Positions 25,828 through 32,845 of a DNA stretch of 32,845 bases are shown here, in pieces. The stretch comes from Chloroflexota bacterium (GTDB lineage Bacteria > Chloroflexota > Anaerolineae > Aggregatilineales > Phototrophicaceae), in the NCBI GenBank assembly GCA_026707745.1, contig JAPOWG010000001.1, positions 1 through 32,845 on the forward strand, given 5' to 3'. A model generated the notes under the pieces. The model saw nothing but the letters and a program-made list of their open reading frames with translations, was not told the DNA's origin and did not search any database. The position numbers and the translations under genes were made by a program. The stretch's first letter is position 1. Every line of letters begins with the position of its first letter.

Positions 25828-27128
25828 TTCAACGGTTGAGAGAGTCTGACCTGGCCGGCAATGCGCTTTGGCTGGTCATTTCGGTGATCCTGGCGACCGG
25901 TGTCTGGTATATCGCCGTCACGTCGGCCGATCCCATAGATACCCGCCGCTTTAGCGGTATTCCAATACAGTTCGTTCCCAGCGATACCACGGTCATGACC
26001 AACAATCCATCGCGCTTTGTAACGGTGGAAATCCAGGGCTCGCAGTCCGCGGTGACATCGCGACGTTCTGAGGACATTGTCGTGCGCGCCGATCTAACCA
26101 AATTGGGCGCTGGCACGCATACCGTGCCATTGGAGGTCAAGGTTGCCTGGCCCGAATCCATTAGTATCCGGAGGCAAGAGGAGACTCAGCCATCCCAGAT
26201 TACAGTAGAATTAGAACCGATAGAAACGATCTCCAGACCTTTGAACATCGTCGTTGTTGAACCGCCTCCGCTGGGCTTCCGAAATGACGTTCCAGAGACA
26301 GAAATCCTTGAGATGTCTGTCAGCGGGGCAGCCAGCATTGTCTCGGAGATCGTTGAGATACGCGGTGATTTAGACTTGTCCCCTCATCGCAGCCCCATCG
26401 CTTTGGATGTGCGTCCCTATGCTGTGAATGCGGAGGGCGATCGTGTCAGCGGTATTGAACTGGAAGCGCAAACCGTGACGATTGTCGTCAACATCACCAG
26501 GCGCGACGATGTGCGGCAATTCGCCGTCCGGCCTAATGTTCGCGTCGATACCTTGCCGGCAGGTTATACCCTGGCCAGCGTGAGCCCGGACCCCAGATCT
26601 CTGTTCGTGGGCGGGCCGCTGGCGCAACTGACGAACATTGCTGACACCTTGTTCACAGTTCCCATCAGTCTTGAAGATCGTCAGGCAGATTTTGAACTGT
26701 CGGTACCGGTACAATTGCCCAGCGATGATCTCTTTGTGATGGACGGGGAGAACAGCATCACCGTCACTATCGAGATTCTCCCGATTGTCACCACCCGCCA
26801 GATCGACAATATCGCGGTGAACGTCATTGGTCTCGACGAGACCTATGACGTCGTCATCGTTCCGCAAAACGTTTCCGCGTACGTCAATGGACCGGTGTCG
26901 CTGGTCGATGTGCTGACTTCTGACGACATTCAGGTAGTCGTCGATTTGAACGGCCTCGAACCCGGTGTTTACGATCTTCCGCCGGTAGTTGGCATCAGCC
27001 AGAGCGAATTGACTGAGGCGAACGTTTCATTGTTGCCCGCGGAGCTGAACGTGGAAATCATCTCTGTGGAGGCGGCGGAATCGTCTGAAACGGTCATGGC
27101 GACGGCGACCGCGCCTGGCGGCGGTTGA
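25824..27128 (+). CDS. cdaR: YbbR-domain protein CdaR
   Basis: 434 residues. One N-terminal transmembrane helix (about 12-32) anchors a chain of beta-rich YbbR repeats, about four of them, in the extracytoplasmic space. Repeat-like stretches include FSGIPIQFV, RPLNIVVVEPPPLGF, RQFAVRPNVRV..LPAGYTLASVSPDPRSLFVGGP and RQIDNIAVNVIGLDETYDV. CdaR binds and adjusts CdaA activity in characterised systems. Its gene starts inside the last codons of cdaA and its stop overlaps a TTG that opens the der frame. The last ~25 residues are an Ala/Thr/Gly-rich tail. Confidence 0.9.
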   Translation: MIQRLRESDLAGNALWLVISVILATGVWYIAVTSADPIDTRRFSGIPIQFVPSDTTVMTNNPSRFVTVEIQGSQSAVTSRRSEDIVVRADLTKLGAGTHTVPLEVKVAWPESISIRRQEETQPSQITVELEPIETISRPLNIVVVEPPPLGFRNDVPETEILEMSVSGAASIVSEIVEIRGDLDLSPHRSPIALDVRPYAVNAEGDRVSGIELEAQTVTIVVNITRRDDVRQFAVRPNVRVDTLPAGYTLASVSPDPRSLFVGGPLAQLTNIADTLFTVPISLEDRQADFELSVPVQLPSDDLFVMDGENSITVTIEILPIVTTRQIDNIAVNVIGLDETYDVVIVPQNVSAYVNGPVSLVDVLTSDDIQVVVDLNGLEPGVYDLPPVVGISQSELTEANVSLLPAELNVEIISVEAAESSETVMATATAPGGG

Positions 27129-27211
27129 TCGTCGTTCAGGATATCCCTACCGATCTTTGCCCGCAGCCACTACAATCCAGACTTCCTGACATTATTAGGC
27201 ATCACGTCGCT

Positions 27212-28639
27212 ATGGCAAGCAAACCGATAGTTGCGCTTGTTGGCCGCCCCAACGTCGGCAAGAGCACCTTGTTCAACCGCCTGGTGGGTGAACGCATGGC
27301 GGTCACTCACGAGATACCCGGCACCACGCGCGACCGCCTGCACGGCGAGTCATTTTGGAATGGCATCACGTTTCAAGTGATTGATACGGGCGGAATCGAA
27401 GTTTATCAGCCCTCGGGCTCGCGCGATGAATCGCCCTTGGCGGAAGGCAGCGCGGCTTTCGTCGAGGAGATCATCGAACAAGCGATGATCGCCATCGGTG
27501 GCGCGGACCTCATCATTATGGTCGTCGACGCGCATTTTGGGGTGACGGCCGCTGACGAAGCTATAGCGGAGATCCTGCGACGGTCGGACAGGCCGATCCT
27601 CGTCGCTGCAAACAAGATTGATGACCAGAGGCGCGCGCAGGATGCCTATGACTTTTATAGTTTGGGTTTGTCCGTGGTGGTGGGCATCAGCGCGATTCAC
27701 GGATATGGCGTGGGTGACTTGCTCGATGAAGTCGCGCTCCAGTTGCGCGCGCGCTCGCCCGGTAAGGAGGAGGAAGAAGCTGAGGATGAGCAGCTCAAGA
27801 TCGCTGTGGTCGGGCGTCCAAATGCGGGTAAGAGCACGCTGGTGAACAAGTTGATCGGCGAGGATCGCGTGATCGTCAGCGAGGTTGCAGGCACGACGCG
27901 CGACGCGATTGACACGGATATCACCTGGTATGGCGAAAGGATAACCTTGATTGATACCGCCGGCATTCGACGCCGGGGACGCGTTCAAGCTGGCGTGGAG
28001 AAATTCAGCGTTATCCGAGCGATGAAGGCGATTGGCCGAGCCGACCTGGCCTTGCTGATTATTGACGCGAGTCTTGGGGTGACGGAACAAGACGAACACA
28101 TTGCCGGCTATATCATTGAGGAGTACAAGAGTCTGGTCATTGTCGTTAACAAATGGGACGCCGTCGACAAGGATGCTTACACTATGAATGCCTTCATCGA
28201 CAATATCCGCGATCGACTTCATTTTGTAAGCTATGCGCCGATAATCTTTATCAGCGCGCTGGGAGGTCAACGCGTGCATCAAGTGCTGGAGGTAGCCAAT
28301 CGTGTCTGGGAGGCCCGCTTCCTCAGGATTCCGACCGCCGATGTCAACCGCCTATTGCGCGATGCGATTGAAAAGCACCCTCCACACGGCAAAGGGACCA
28401 AACGGCTCAAGTTCTTCTATGCGTCGCAAGTGCGTACCGATCCGCCGCTGTTTCTTTTTCATGTCAATGATCCGTCGCAGGTTCATTTTACTTATAAGAG
28501 GTACCTGGAGAACCGGTTCCGTCAGGCTTACGAATTCGAAGGTACGCCCCTTCGTATGAGTTTTCGCGCCCGTAGCGAGCGCAGTTCTTTGCCGGCTGCG
28601 GAGGCGCGAAAGGACAATGCGCTGGATGTAATAGATTAA
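27212..28639 (+). CDS. der: Ribosome-assembly GTPase Der (EngA)
   Basis: 475 residues from ATG 27212. Two GTPase domains in tandem: the first with GRPNVGKST, DTGG and NKID, the second with GRPNAGKST, DTAG and NKWD; a C-terminal KH-like domain (about 360-440) includes LKFFYASQVRTDPPLFLFHVN. Der is an essential cytoplasmic factor for large-subunit maturation. The frame stays open up to a TTG at 27125 that overlaps the cdaR stop (TTGA), but the 29 extra residues are unlike the family, so the internal ATG was preferred. The spacing still suggests one transcript with cdaA-cdaR. The acidic segment EEEEAEDEQ links the two G domains. Confidence 0.96.
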   Translation: MASKPIVALVGRPNVGKSTLFNRLVGERMAVTHEIPGTTRDRLHGESFWNGITFQVIDTGGIEVYQPSGSRDESPLAEGSAAFVEEIIEQAMIAIGGADLIIMVVDAHFGVTAADEAIAEILRRSDRPILVAANKIDDQRRAQDAYDFYSLGLSVVVGISAIHGYGVGDLLDEVALQLRARSPGKEEEEAEDEQLKIAVVGRPNAGKSTLVNKLIGEDRVIVSEVAGTTRDAIDTDITWYGERITLIDTAGIRRRGRVQAGVEKFSVIRAMKAIGRADLALLIIDASLGVTEQDEHIAGYIIEEYKSLVIVVNKWDAVDKDAYTMNAFIDNIRDRLHFVSYAPIIFISALGGQRVHQVLEVANRVWEARFLRIPTADVNRLLRDAIEKHPPHGKGTKRLKFFYASQVRTDPPLFLFHVNDPSQVHFTYKRYLENRFRQAYEFEGTPLRMSFRARSERSSLPAAEARKDNALDVID

Positions 28640-28678
28640 GCGGATTTAATACAGTGCGGAAGGAGCTGGCACTTTGTA

Positions 28679-28707
28679 TTGCGGTGGCTCAACGAGGAAC
28701 ATATAAT
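28679..28707 (+). promoter_or_regulatory. Sigma-70-type promoter for lepB
   Basis: TTGCGG (28679-28684), a 17-base spacer and a consensus TATAAT (28702-28707). Transcription would begin near 28714, about 65 bases before the lepB start. Confidence 0.65.
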
Positions 28708-28778
28708 CGGATTAAGAATGAAAATTTGTCGACGTTTACGTCTACAGTGACGCCAGCGTTTGCCTAAGCGAAAAGACG

Positions 28779-29351
28779 ATGCTTCGAAGTCATACAGGGC
28801 AGTTGCCACGACCGCCGCTTCAGTTGCCGGGCTTGTTCCGGGAGATTGTCAGTACCGTGGTATTCGTCGTGGCCGTTACGGTACTCTTTGATTTGGCGAT
28901 TCCCCGGTCCCTGGTGGACGGTCACAGTATGGAGCCGACGTTTTACGGGGATGATCGCTTGGTTGTCAGTCGGATCCATTACCTCCTAGGCTCGCCGGAG
29001 CGTGGGGATATTCTGGTCTTCAATTCCTTGGTTCCCAGGGAATCGGAACGAGGAATCATGCTTATCAAGCGTGTGGTTGGCTTGCCGGGTGAAAGGGTAG
29101 AATTGCGCGATCAGCAGATCTATATTGACGGAGAGCCGCTATCGGAGACCTACATAAAGGAAGCCTGCGGGATTATGCGTTGCGCCGATCAAATCTGGTT
29201 ACTTGGAGATGACGAATACTTCATGATGGGCGACAATCGAAACAACAGCCGCGATTCTCGTCGGTTTGGCGCCGTGCCTCTCAGCAAAATCGTCGGTCAA
29301 GTTGTGTTGCGCTATTGGCCACTGGCATCTATCGAGATGATACCGAATTAG
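28779..29351 (+). CDS. lepB: Signal peptidase I
   Basis: 190 residues. It removes signal peptides from exported proteins at the outer face of the cytoplasmic membrane. One transmembrane helix at about 22-42 is followed by the catalytic GHSMEPT with Ser50, then IKRVVGLPGE with the general base Lys97, and the closing box GDNRNNSRDSRRFG. Its small size and single helix match Gram-positive-type enzymes. The ATG is preceded only by AAAAGA. It heads a likely unit with the two genes that follow after 9 and 57 bases. Confidence 0.95.
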   Translation: MLRSHTGQLPRPPLQLPGLFREIVSTVVFVVAVTVLFDLAIPRSLVDGHSMEPTFYGDDRLVVSRIHYLLGSPERGDILVFNSLVPRESERGIMLIKRVVGLPGERVELRDQQIYIDGEPLSETYIKEACGIMRCADQIWLLGDDEYFMMGDNRNNSRDSRRFGAVPLSKIVGQVVLRYWPLASIEMIPN

Positions 29352-29360
29352 AGACGGGAA

Positions 29361-29639
29361 ATGATGGATTCAAAGATAAAGGGTTATGCTTGTCCGCGAT
29401 GCACTGTGGGTCGTTGCTCTCCGCGCGAGATGATTTTTTCAGAAGTGCATCAGGGGCAGTTGCTGGCGATACCCAACATGCTGGCATACGTGTGCGATGT
29501 CTGTAATTTCGTGGAATTTGCGCAGGAGACGCTGGAAGCCCTTTGGCAAGAGCTGTATGGCGAGCAAACAGGCGATGCAACAGTCGAAGATATGCCAGCG
29601 GTTTCACAGCAGAAGCGAAGTTCTTCATACGGCGAATAA
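29361..29639 (+). CDS. Small CxxC zinc-ribbon protein (YgiT-type-like)
   Basis: 92 residues. Two CxxC knuckles, CPRC (11-14) and CDVC (45-48), fit a single zinc ribbon; between them VHQGQLLAIPNMLAYVC resembles YgiT/MqsA-type zinc fingers. The second half is acidic and Gln/Ser-rich with no DNA-binding helix-turn-helix, and no MqsR-like toxin is adjacent, so a toxin-antitoxin role is not supported. It starts 9 bases after the lepB stop and is probably co-transcribed. The function is unknown. Confidence 0.65.
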   Translation: MMDSKIKGYACPRCTVGRCSPREMIFSEVHQGQLLAIPNMLAYVCDVCNFVEFAQETLEALWQELYGEQTGDATVEDMPAVSQQKRSSSYGE

Positions 29640-29696
29640 GCAGGATCGTCATACTTGCTGACCCCTCGGAAATCCAATCAGCATAGGGCAGAACAG

Positions 29697-30407
29697 ATGA
29701 ATAGCAGCGAAGAAAACTTGCGGGTTCTAGTTTGTCGCGTCGGTCGGCTCATGGTCCAGAACGGTTTTGTCGACGGCGCAGGCGGCAACATCAGCGCGCG
29801 GCTTGATCACGACCGCGTCCTGCTAAGCCCCAGTGGTCTGTCGCTCGGTTACCTGGCGCCGGAACAGTTGCTCATCGTCAATCTGGATGGCGAAAGGCTA
29901 GACGAAGCGACCGATGCCAATGCGAGGTTGCGGCCTACCTCGGAGAGTCCCATGCACCTCGAATGCTATCGTCAACGGGACGATGTTCAAGGCGTTGTAC
30001 ACGCGCATCCGCCAACCGCGATTGCGCTGACCTTGGTCGGCTACGATTTTCAGCAGTGTATCATTCCCGAGGCGGTTGTTTTGCTCGGTTTGATGCCGAC
30101 TGCGCCGTACTCAACGCCGTCCAGCGTCGAGAATCGCGATGCTGTCAGGGAGCTAATCCGCGAACATGACGCGATCATGCTCTCGAATCACGGTTCGCTG
30201 ACAGTGGCAAAGACGCTATGGGAGGCCTATTTGATGCTGGAATGCCTGGAACATTGCGCGAATATATTGCACAAGGCGCTCCAGATCAGCGATACGCTGC
30301 GGCCGATTCCGCAAGATCAGATTAGAAAACTGGTTGGCTATCGCGAGCAATTCGGTTTGTTGCGGCCGGGGGACAGAGACCGTTTTAGCAAGTTCCTCAA
30401 AGGTTAG
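29697..30407 (+). CDS. Class II aldolase/adducin-family protein
   Basis: 236 residues. The fold binds a divalent metal through HAHPP (His102, His104) and NHGSLT (His165), with SESPMHLE giving the catalytic Glu83; GAGGNISAR and SPSG form the phosphate site. Members include fuculose-1-phosphate and rhamnulose aldolases, ribulose-5-phosphate epimerase and methylthioribulose-1-phosphate dehydratase. The sequence does not decide between them; the short form and intact metal site suggest an active sugar-phosphate aldolase or dehydratase. ATG 29697, after AGGG, was chosen over an in-frame TTG at 29655 whose extra residues are unlike the family. It is the third gene after lepB. Confidence 0.85.
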   Translation: MNSSEENLRVLVCRVGRLMVQNGFVDGAGGNISARLDHDRVLLSPSGLSLGYLAPEQLLIVNLDGERLDEATDANARLRPTSESPMHLECYRQRDDVQGVVHAHPPTAIALTLVGYDFQQCIIPEAVVLLGLMPTAPYSTPSSVENRDAVRELIREHDAIMLSNHGSLTVAKTLWEAYLMLECLEHCANILHKALQISDTLRPIPQDQIRKLVGYREQFGLLRPGDRDRFSKFLKG

Positions 30408-30516
30408 GGCGTCCAGATCAGGCGATCGTTCGCAGCAGGGCAATCGCAGCCCATTCTTTTAGCCACCGAGGGCACAGAAATAATTCCAAGTATGTCGCGC
30501 CAAGGCATCTAACAAC

Positions 30517-30668
30517 AGCCGCTCGGCGCGTAACCGGCGAATTTGGGCTACCGCGCTCACACAAAATAATAGACCTGCTCGGCTACCGCAGATCGCGGTT
30601 TACTAAAAAAGCCGCTCGCACGTTTAGAACTTGGCTCACACAAAATAACGAGCCCGTCGCTTCATAGC
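30517..30668. repeat. Repeat family B, longest copy, beside the IS110 element
   Basis: Positions 30517-30561 equal 3106-3150. The second half (ctcggctaccgcagatcgcggtt) contains ACCGC-AGATC-GCGGT, a small hairpin. A partial second unit, cacaaaataacgagcccgtcgcttcat, runs to about 30668 and stops close to the transposase end. Otherwise 30408-30696 shows no gene, only a ccaccgagggcacagaaa fragment near 30463. Confidence 0.7.
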
Positions 30669-30696
30669 TAGCTTGGTAGGTGTCACGTATGACCTG

Positions 30697-31920
30697 TCAT
30701 CGAGTCTGCGGGTTATAATATTCGCCACGTTTACCCATGTGCCACAAGGCTTGCGCGATTTTGTTTGCGGTTGCGGACACGGAACGATTGAACCCGGCCC
30801 TGTCCCTATATTGCAAGTTTCGCTGCTTTAGCGGGTGCGTGATCGGCGTGGTCATCAACCATCCTTTCACGGCGTTTAGCATATGCCTTTTCACATAAAT
30901 ATTGCCGTGGGATCTCTTGGCCCTTAGTTGCTTTCCACCTGAAATTCTGATTGCTGGCGCGACACCTAGCGCTTTGGCAAAGGCTTGCGCAGAATAGTAT
31001 CTCTCCCAGAAATTGGCGCCTGACTCGGCTATGATGCGCAATGCTAGCATTTCATTGACCGCCGGCGCGGTCGTCATCCAGTGAACCTGAGACCCAAGCT
31101 GAAACTTACCGATGTGGCTATAGGCCCGTTGTTCACGCGTTTCTATCAATCGGTTGCGATATTCGATCTCTTCTAGTCCTTGACCGATTTCAAGGCGAAC
31201 ATAATCCGGCAATTCATGGATTGAACCTAGCGCATTGATCAGGGCAACTTGTTTACTCTTCGCGCCTTTCCAGCTTTGCAGAACGATTTGCTTACTATCC
31301 AACTCGGTATAAGCGATGGCCTGCGCGATCAAACGTCCCGATACGCTATTCACCTTAATTAGGCGATAAATTGTACAGCCATATTCTGTCAAAAGAGATT
31401 GTAGAGAATTTGTCAGTTGGGTACGGCGTTCTTTGTCTTTGTCCAGGGCGCGGAGGTTGAGCCGCATTTCCTTTTGACTCTTATCCGCCATGTTGCTAAC
31501 ACGCAATTGAAAGGACATCGCTAATCGGGCCATATTGAAGGCATCGGCCTTGTCACTCTTTCCTTCTACCGCCAACAATGACTTTATCAATCTTGGATTG
31601 ATAACCTGGACATTCAGACCAGCTTCGCGAAATGTCTCGTAGTACAAAAGGTGATATTTCGCCGTACTTTCCAGTATCACTATTTCCGCATTGCGATTGA
31701 GCAGCCACTGGACTGCTTGCAATGCGCTCTTTTCGTCTTGCGTAAACTCTCGTACTTCGACATCGGGCTGACCAGACTTGCAAACAGCTATCACCACTAC
31801 ATGCTGATCGACATCACAGCCCGCTGAGACTTGATACGCTTGTACATACGAAATTGACCGAAGTTCAACACTGCATCGCCTGATACGCGCTTCCGATACT
31901 TCATTAGATTTTCCTCTCAC
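30697..31920 (-). CDS. IS110-family transposase (DEDD)
   Basis: 407 residues. The N-terminal RuvC-like DEDD domain has GCDVDQHVVVIAV (Asp36), ILESTAKYH (Glu84) and GKSDKADAFNMARL (Asp123, Asp126). The C-terminal Tnp_2 domain has APAVNEMLALRIIAESG and ALGVAPAIRISGGKQLRAKRSHGN, where the Ser of ISGGK is the expected nucleophile. All key residues are present, so the enzyme may be active. IS110 elements insert using a bridge RNA. The only in-frame start is GTG 31920 with no ribosome site, giving an unusual 35-residue leader; a good GAGAGGA-ATG at 31904 opens a different frame that stops at 31797. The left and right ends were not defined. Confidence 0.88.
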   Translation of the reverse strand: MRGKSNEVSEARIRRCSVELRSISYVQAYQVSAGCDVDQHVVVIAVCKSGQPDVEVREFTQDEKSALQAVQWLLNRNAEIVILESTAKYHLLYYETFREAGLNVQVINPRLIKSLLAVEGKSDKADAFNMARLAMSFQLRVSNMADKSQKEMRLNLRALDKDKERRTQLTNSLQSLLTEYGCTIYRLIKVNSVSGRLIAQAIAYTELDSKQIVLQSWKGAKSKQVALINALGSIHELPDYVRLEIGQGLEEIEYRNRLIETREQRAYSHIGKFQLGSQVHWMTTAPAVNEMLALRIIAESGANFWERYYSAQAFAKALGVAPAIRISGGKQLRAKRSHGNIYVKRHMLNAVKGWLMTTPITHPLKQRNLQYRDRAGFNRSVSATANKIAQALWHMGKRGEYYNPQTR

Positions 31921-32130
31921 GCAGCAACTACAAATGGCAGCTAACGGTCGCTTAATCTCGCTGGACTAATCTTTTTTTGAGCCTCTTAGGACTATGCGTG
32001 ACGACAGATCGACCCGTTATCGCAGACTTTTTTGGACGCTCACCTGAAAATCAGGAGTCGTAAAGAGAACTGGCGCTTTTGCTGCCACTTCGTAGCATAA
32101 CACATTTTGGTTCATTCCTGAAGTTTGCTG
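31921..32130 (-). ncRNA. Possible bridge-RNA region of the IS110 element
   Basis: In IS110-group elements the bridge RNA is encoded in the non-coding end upstream of the transposase. Here that is this stretch, read on the minus strand. It includes a small hairpin CCTGA-TTT-TCAGG at 32043-32055 and no open frame. Loops that match target or donor could not be assigned. This is a positional prediction only. Confidence 0.3.
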
Positions 32131-32198
32131 CAAACAGCATTAACTAGCACAATGATGCCGCAAACTGAGGTACATTGATGATAGGCTCGTTAAAAAAG

Positions 32199-32348
32199 AG
32201 GACGCAGAGAGCGCAGAGAAAAACCAATGGAGGAATATATTTTGCGGGCGTTTCAGCGAAACGCGCCTACGTCGCCCCCATTTTGACAGGCAAGGGGGTA
32301 AACCTCGGTGCTCTCGGTGGTTAATTGCGAATAATCTGAAATACACCC
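32199..32348. repeat. Composite repeat, second copy of the 1356-1480 element
   Basis: It begins gaggacgcagagagcgcagag and ends ATAATCTGAAATACACCC (32331-32348, one change from 1463-1480). A nested palindrome GCGTTTC-AGC-GAAACGC lies at about 32248-32263. The right arm acctcggtgctctcggtgg is a diverged partner of the left arm. Confidence 0.6.
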
Positions 32349-32363
32349 CGGAACAAACCGACC

Positions 32364-32392
32364 TTGACTTTCGCTGATCTGACTTGTAACTT
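32364..32392 (+). promoter_or_regulatory. Probable tRNA promoter
   Basis: TTGACT (32364-32369), 17 bases, then a weak TAACTT (32387-32392). Transcription would begin about 8 bases before the tRNA. Confidence 0.45.
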
Positions 32393-32406
32393 ATTGTGTT
32401 GGTTTT

Positions 32407-32479
32407 GGCCCCTTCGTCTAGCGGCCTAGGATGCCACCCTTTCAAGGTGGAGACACGGGTTCGAGTCCCGTAGGGGCTA
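32407..32479 (+). tRNA. tRNA-Glu (UUC)
   Basis: 73 bases fold into a complete cloverleaf. Anticodon TTC is at 32441-32443 in loop CTTTCAA, with a CCACC/GGTGG stem. The D arm begins GTCTAGCGG, and the T arm CACGGGTTCGAGTCCCGT is canonical. The acceptor GGCCCCT pairs AGGGGCT with a G-U at 1-72. The discriminator is A and no CCA is encoded. Confidence 0.95.
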
Positions 32480-32490
32480 CAGCGATCGGA

Positions 32491-32520
32491 AAGCCTCGCC
32501 ATTGATAGCGAGGTTTTTTT
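32491..32520 (+). terminator. Intrinsic terminator of tRNA-Glu
   Basis: A CCTCGC/GCGAGG stem (32494-32499 with 32508-32513), extended by flanking A-T pairs, and seven T at 32514-32520. It is a textbook rho-independent signal, 12 bases after the tRNA. Confidence 0.9.
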
Positions 32521-32551
32521 GTACAGTTGTATAGCGCCTCTCGGCTTTTAC

Positions 32552-32640
32552 AGCCGCTCGGCGCGCAACCGGCGAATCGTCCTACCGCGCTCAGACAAAA
32601 TAACAAGCCCTCTCATTTCATTAACTGAGGAGCGGACAGC
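32552..32640. repeat. Repeat family B copy
   Basis: It begins agccgctcggcgcgcaaccggcgaatcgtcctaccgcg, the same start as 30517 with local changes, and continues with a gacaaaataacaagccc segment like that at 30640. Confidence 0.65.
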
Positions 32641-32730
32641 TTTTCATCAGGCGCGATATCGCCACGAAACCTGATATCGTTTTGGTGGTTTTCGGGCGAC
32701 CTGATAGAGTCTGTTGAAGAACCGCCCAGA

Positions 32731-32841
32731 CCCTCACCCCAAACCCCTCTCCCATAAAGGGAGAGGGGCTTTAACGGCTCAGTACGGGTTACAAGACTCC
32801 CCTTCTCCCCTTGTGGGAGAAGGGGCCGGGGGATGAGGGGT
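32731..32841. repeat. Inverted pair of CCCTCACCCC-type hairpin repeats
   Basis: The first copy has a 10-bp stem (32744-32753 with 32759-32768) and an ATAAA loop. The second has an 11-bp stem (32799-32809 with 32815-32825), reads in the opposite orientation and ends GGCCGGGGGATGAGGG. Together with 16097-16140 they form one family. Confidence 0.75.
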
Positions 32842-32845
32842 GTAT

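Noticed and set aside
27125..27211. Der starting at TTG
   Set aside because: The 29 extra residues are unlike Der proteins; ATG 27212 gives the conserved start. The overlap was kept as a finding.
29361..29639. MqsA-type antitoxin
   Set aside because: No helix-turn-helix half and no toxin gene next to it; only the zinc ribbon is similar.
32140..32502. A 120-codon open frame on the minus strand
   Set aside because: It runs antisense through the tRNA-Glu gene and a repeat and has no family-like sequence.

Overview
The window looks like a chromosomal segment of a member of the Chloroflexota, probably Anaerolineae-like. This is an inference without any database search. It rests on moderately high G+C, several membrane-anchored proteins with Thr/Pro 'TATP' linkers ahead of SUMF1, LysM or SH3 modules, a DUF3417-type glycogen phosphorylase, a c-di-AMP operon fused in order to der, and intergenic DNA packed with short palindromic repeats.

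Layout. 1-3000: a PfkB-family kinase and a membrane-anchored SUMF1-fold protein, both on the minus strand. 3600-6900: a tandem-GNAT acetyltransferase convergent with a CNBD/bPH2 membrane protein. 6900-8600: tatA convergent with a DUF1992 gene and a LysM/lamin-tail protein. 8900-16070: a glycogen region with glgA-glgC translationally coupled, an LLM-type oxidoreductase, two tandem stand-alone CBM48 proteins on the opposite strand, and glgP; no branching enzyme is present. 16300-18460: miaB and an SH3 lipoprotein. 18620-20540: a multidomain protein with a receiver-like N-terminus and a C-terminus resembling an inactivated IS200/IS605 TnpA. 20600-24500: polA and argF. 24950-28640: cdaA-cdaR-der with overlapping genes. 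28700-30400: lepB, a CxxC zinc-ribbon protein and a class II aldolase. 30700-31920: an IS110-family transposase next to a copy of a local repeat. 32407-32479: tRNA-Glu(UUC) with a strong intrinsic terminator.

How the genes work together. glgC makes ADP-glucose, glgA polymerises it, and glgP releases glucose-1-phosphate; the CBM48 proteins may tether or regulate enzymes on the polymer. CdaA makes c-di-AMP and CdaR is its usual extracytoplasmic regulator; Der is a ribosome-assembly GTPase. The other genes are mostly single housekeeping or envelope functions.

Promoters fit a sigma-70-like consensus, often with an extended TGn -10 element. At least four dispersed repeat families occupy most gene-free DNA. 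The most unusual items are the receiver/dead-transposase fusion, the CBM48 pair, and the IS110 element with its disrupted-looking start and possible bridge-RNA region.
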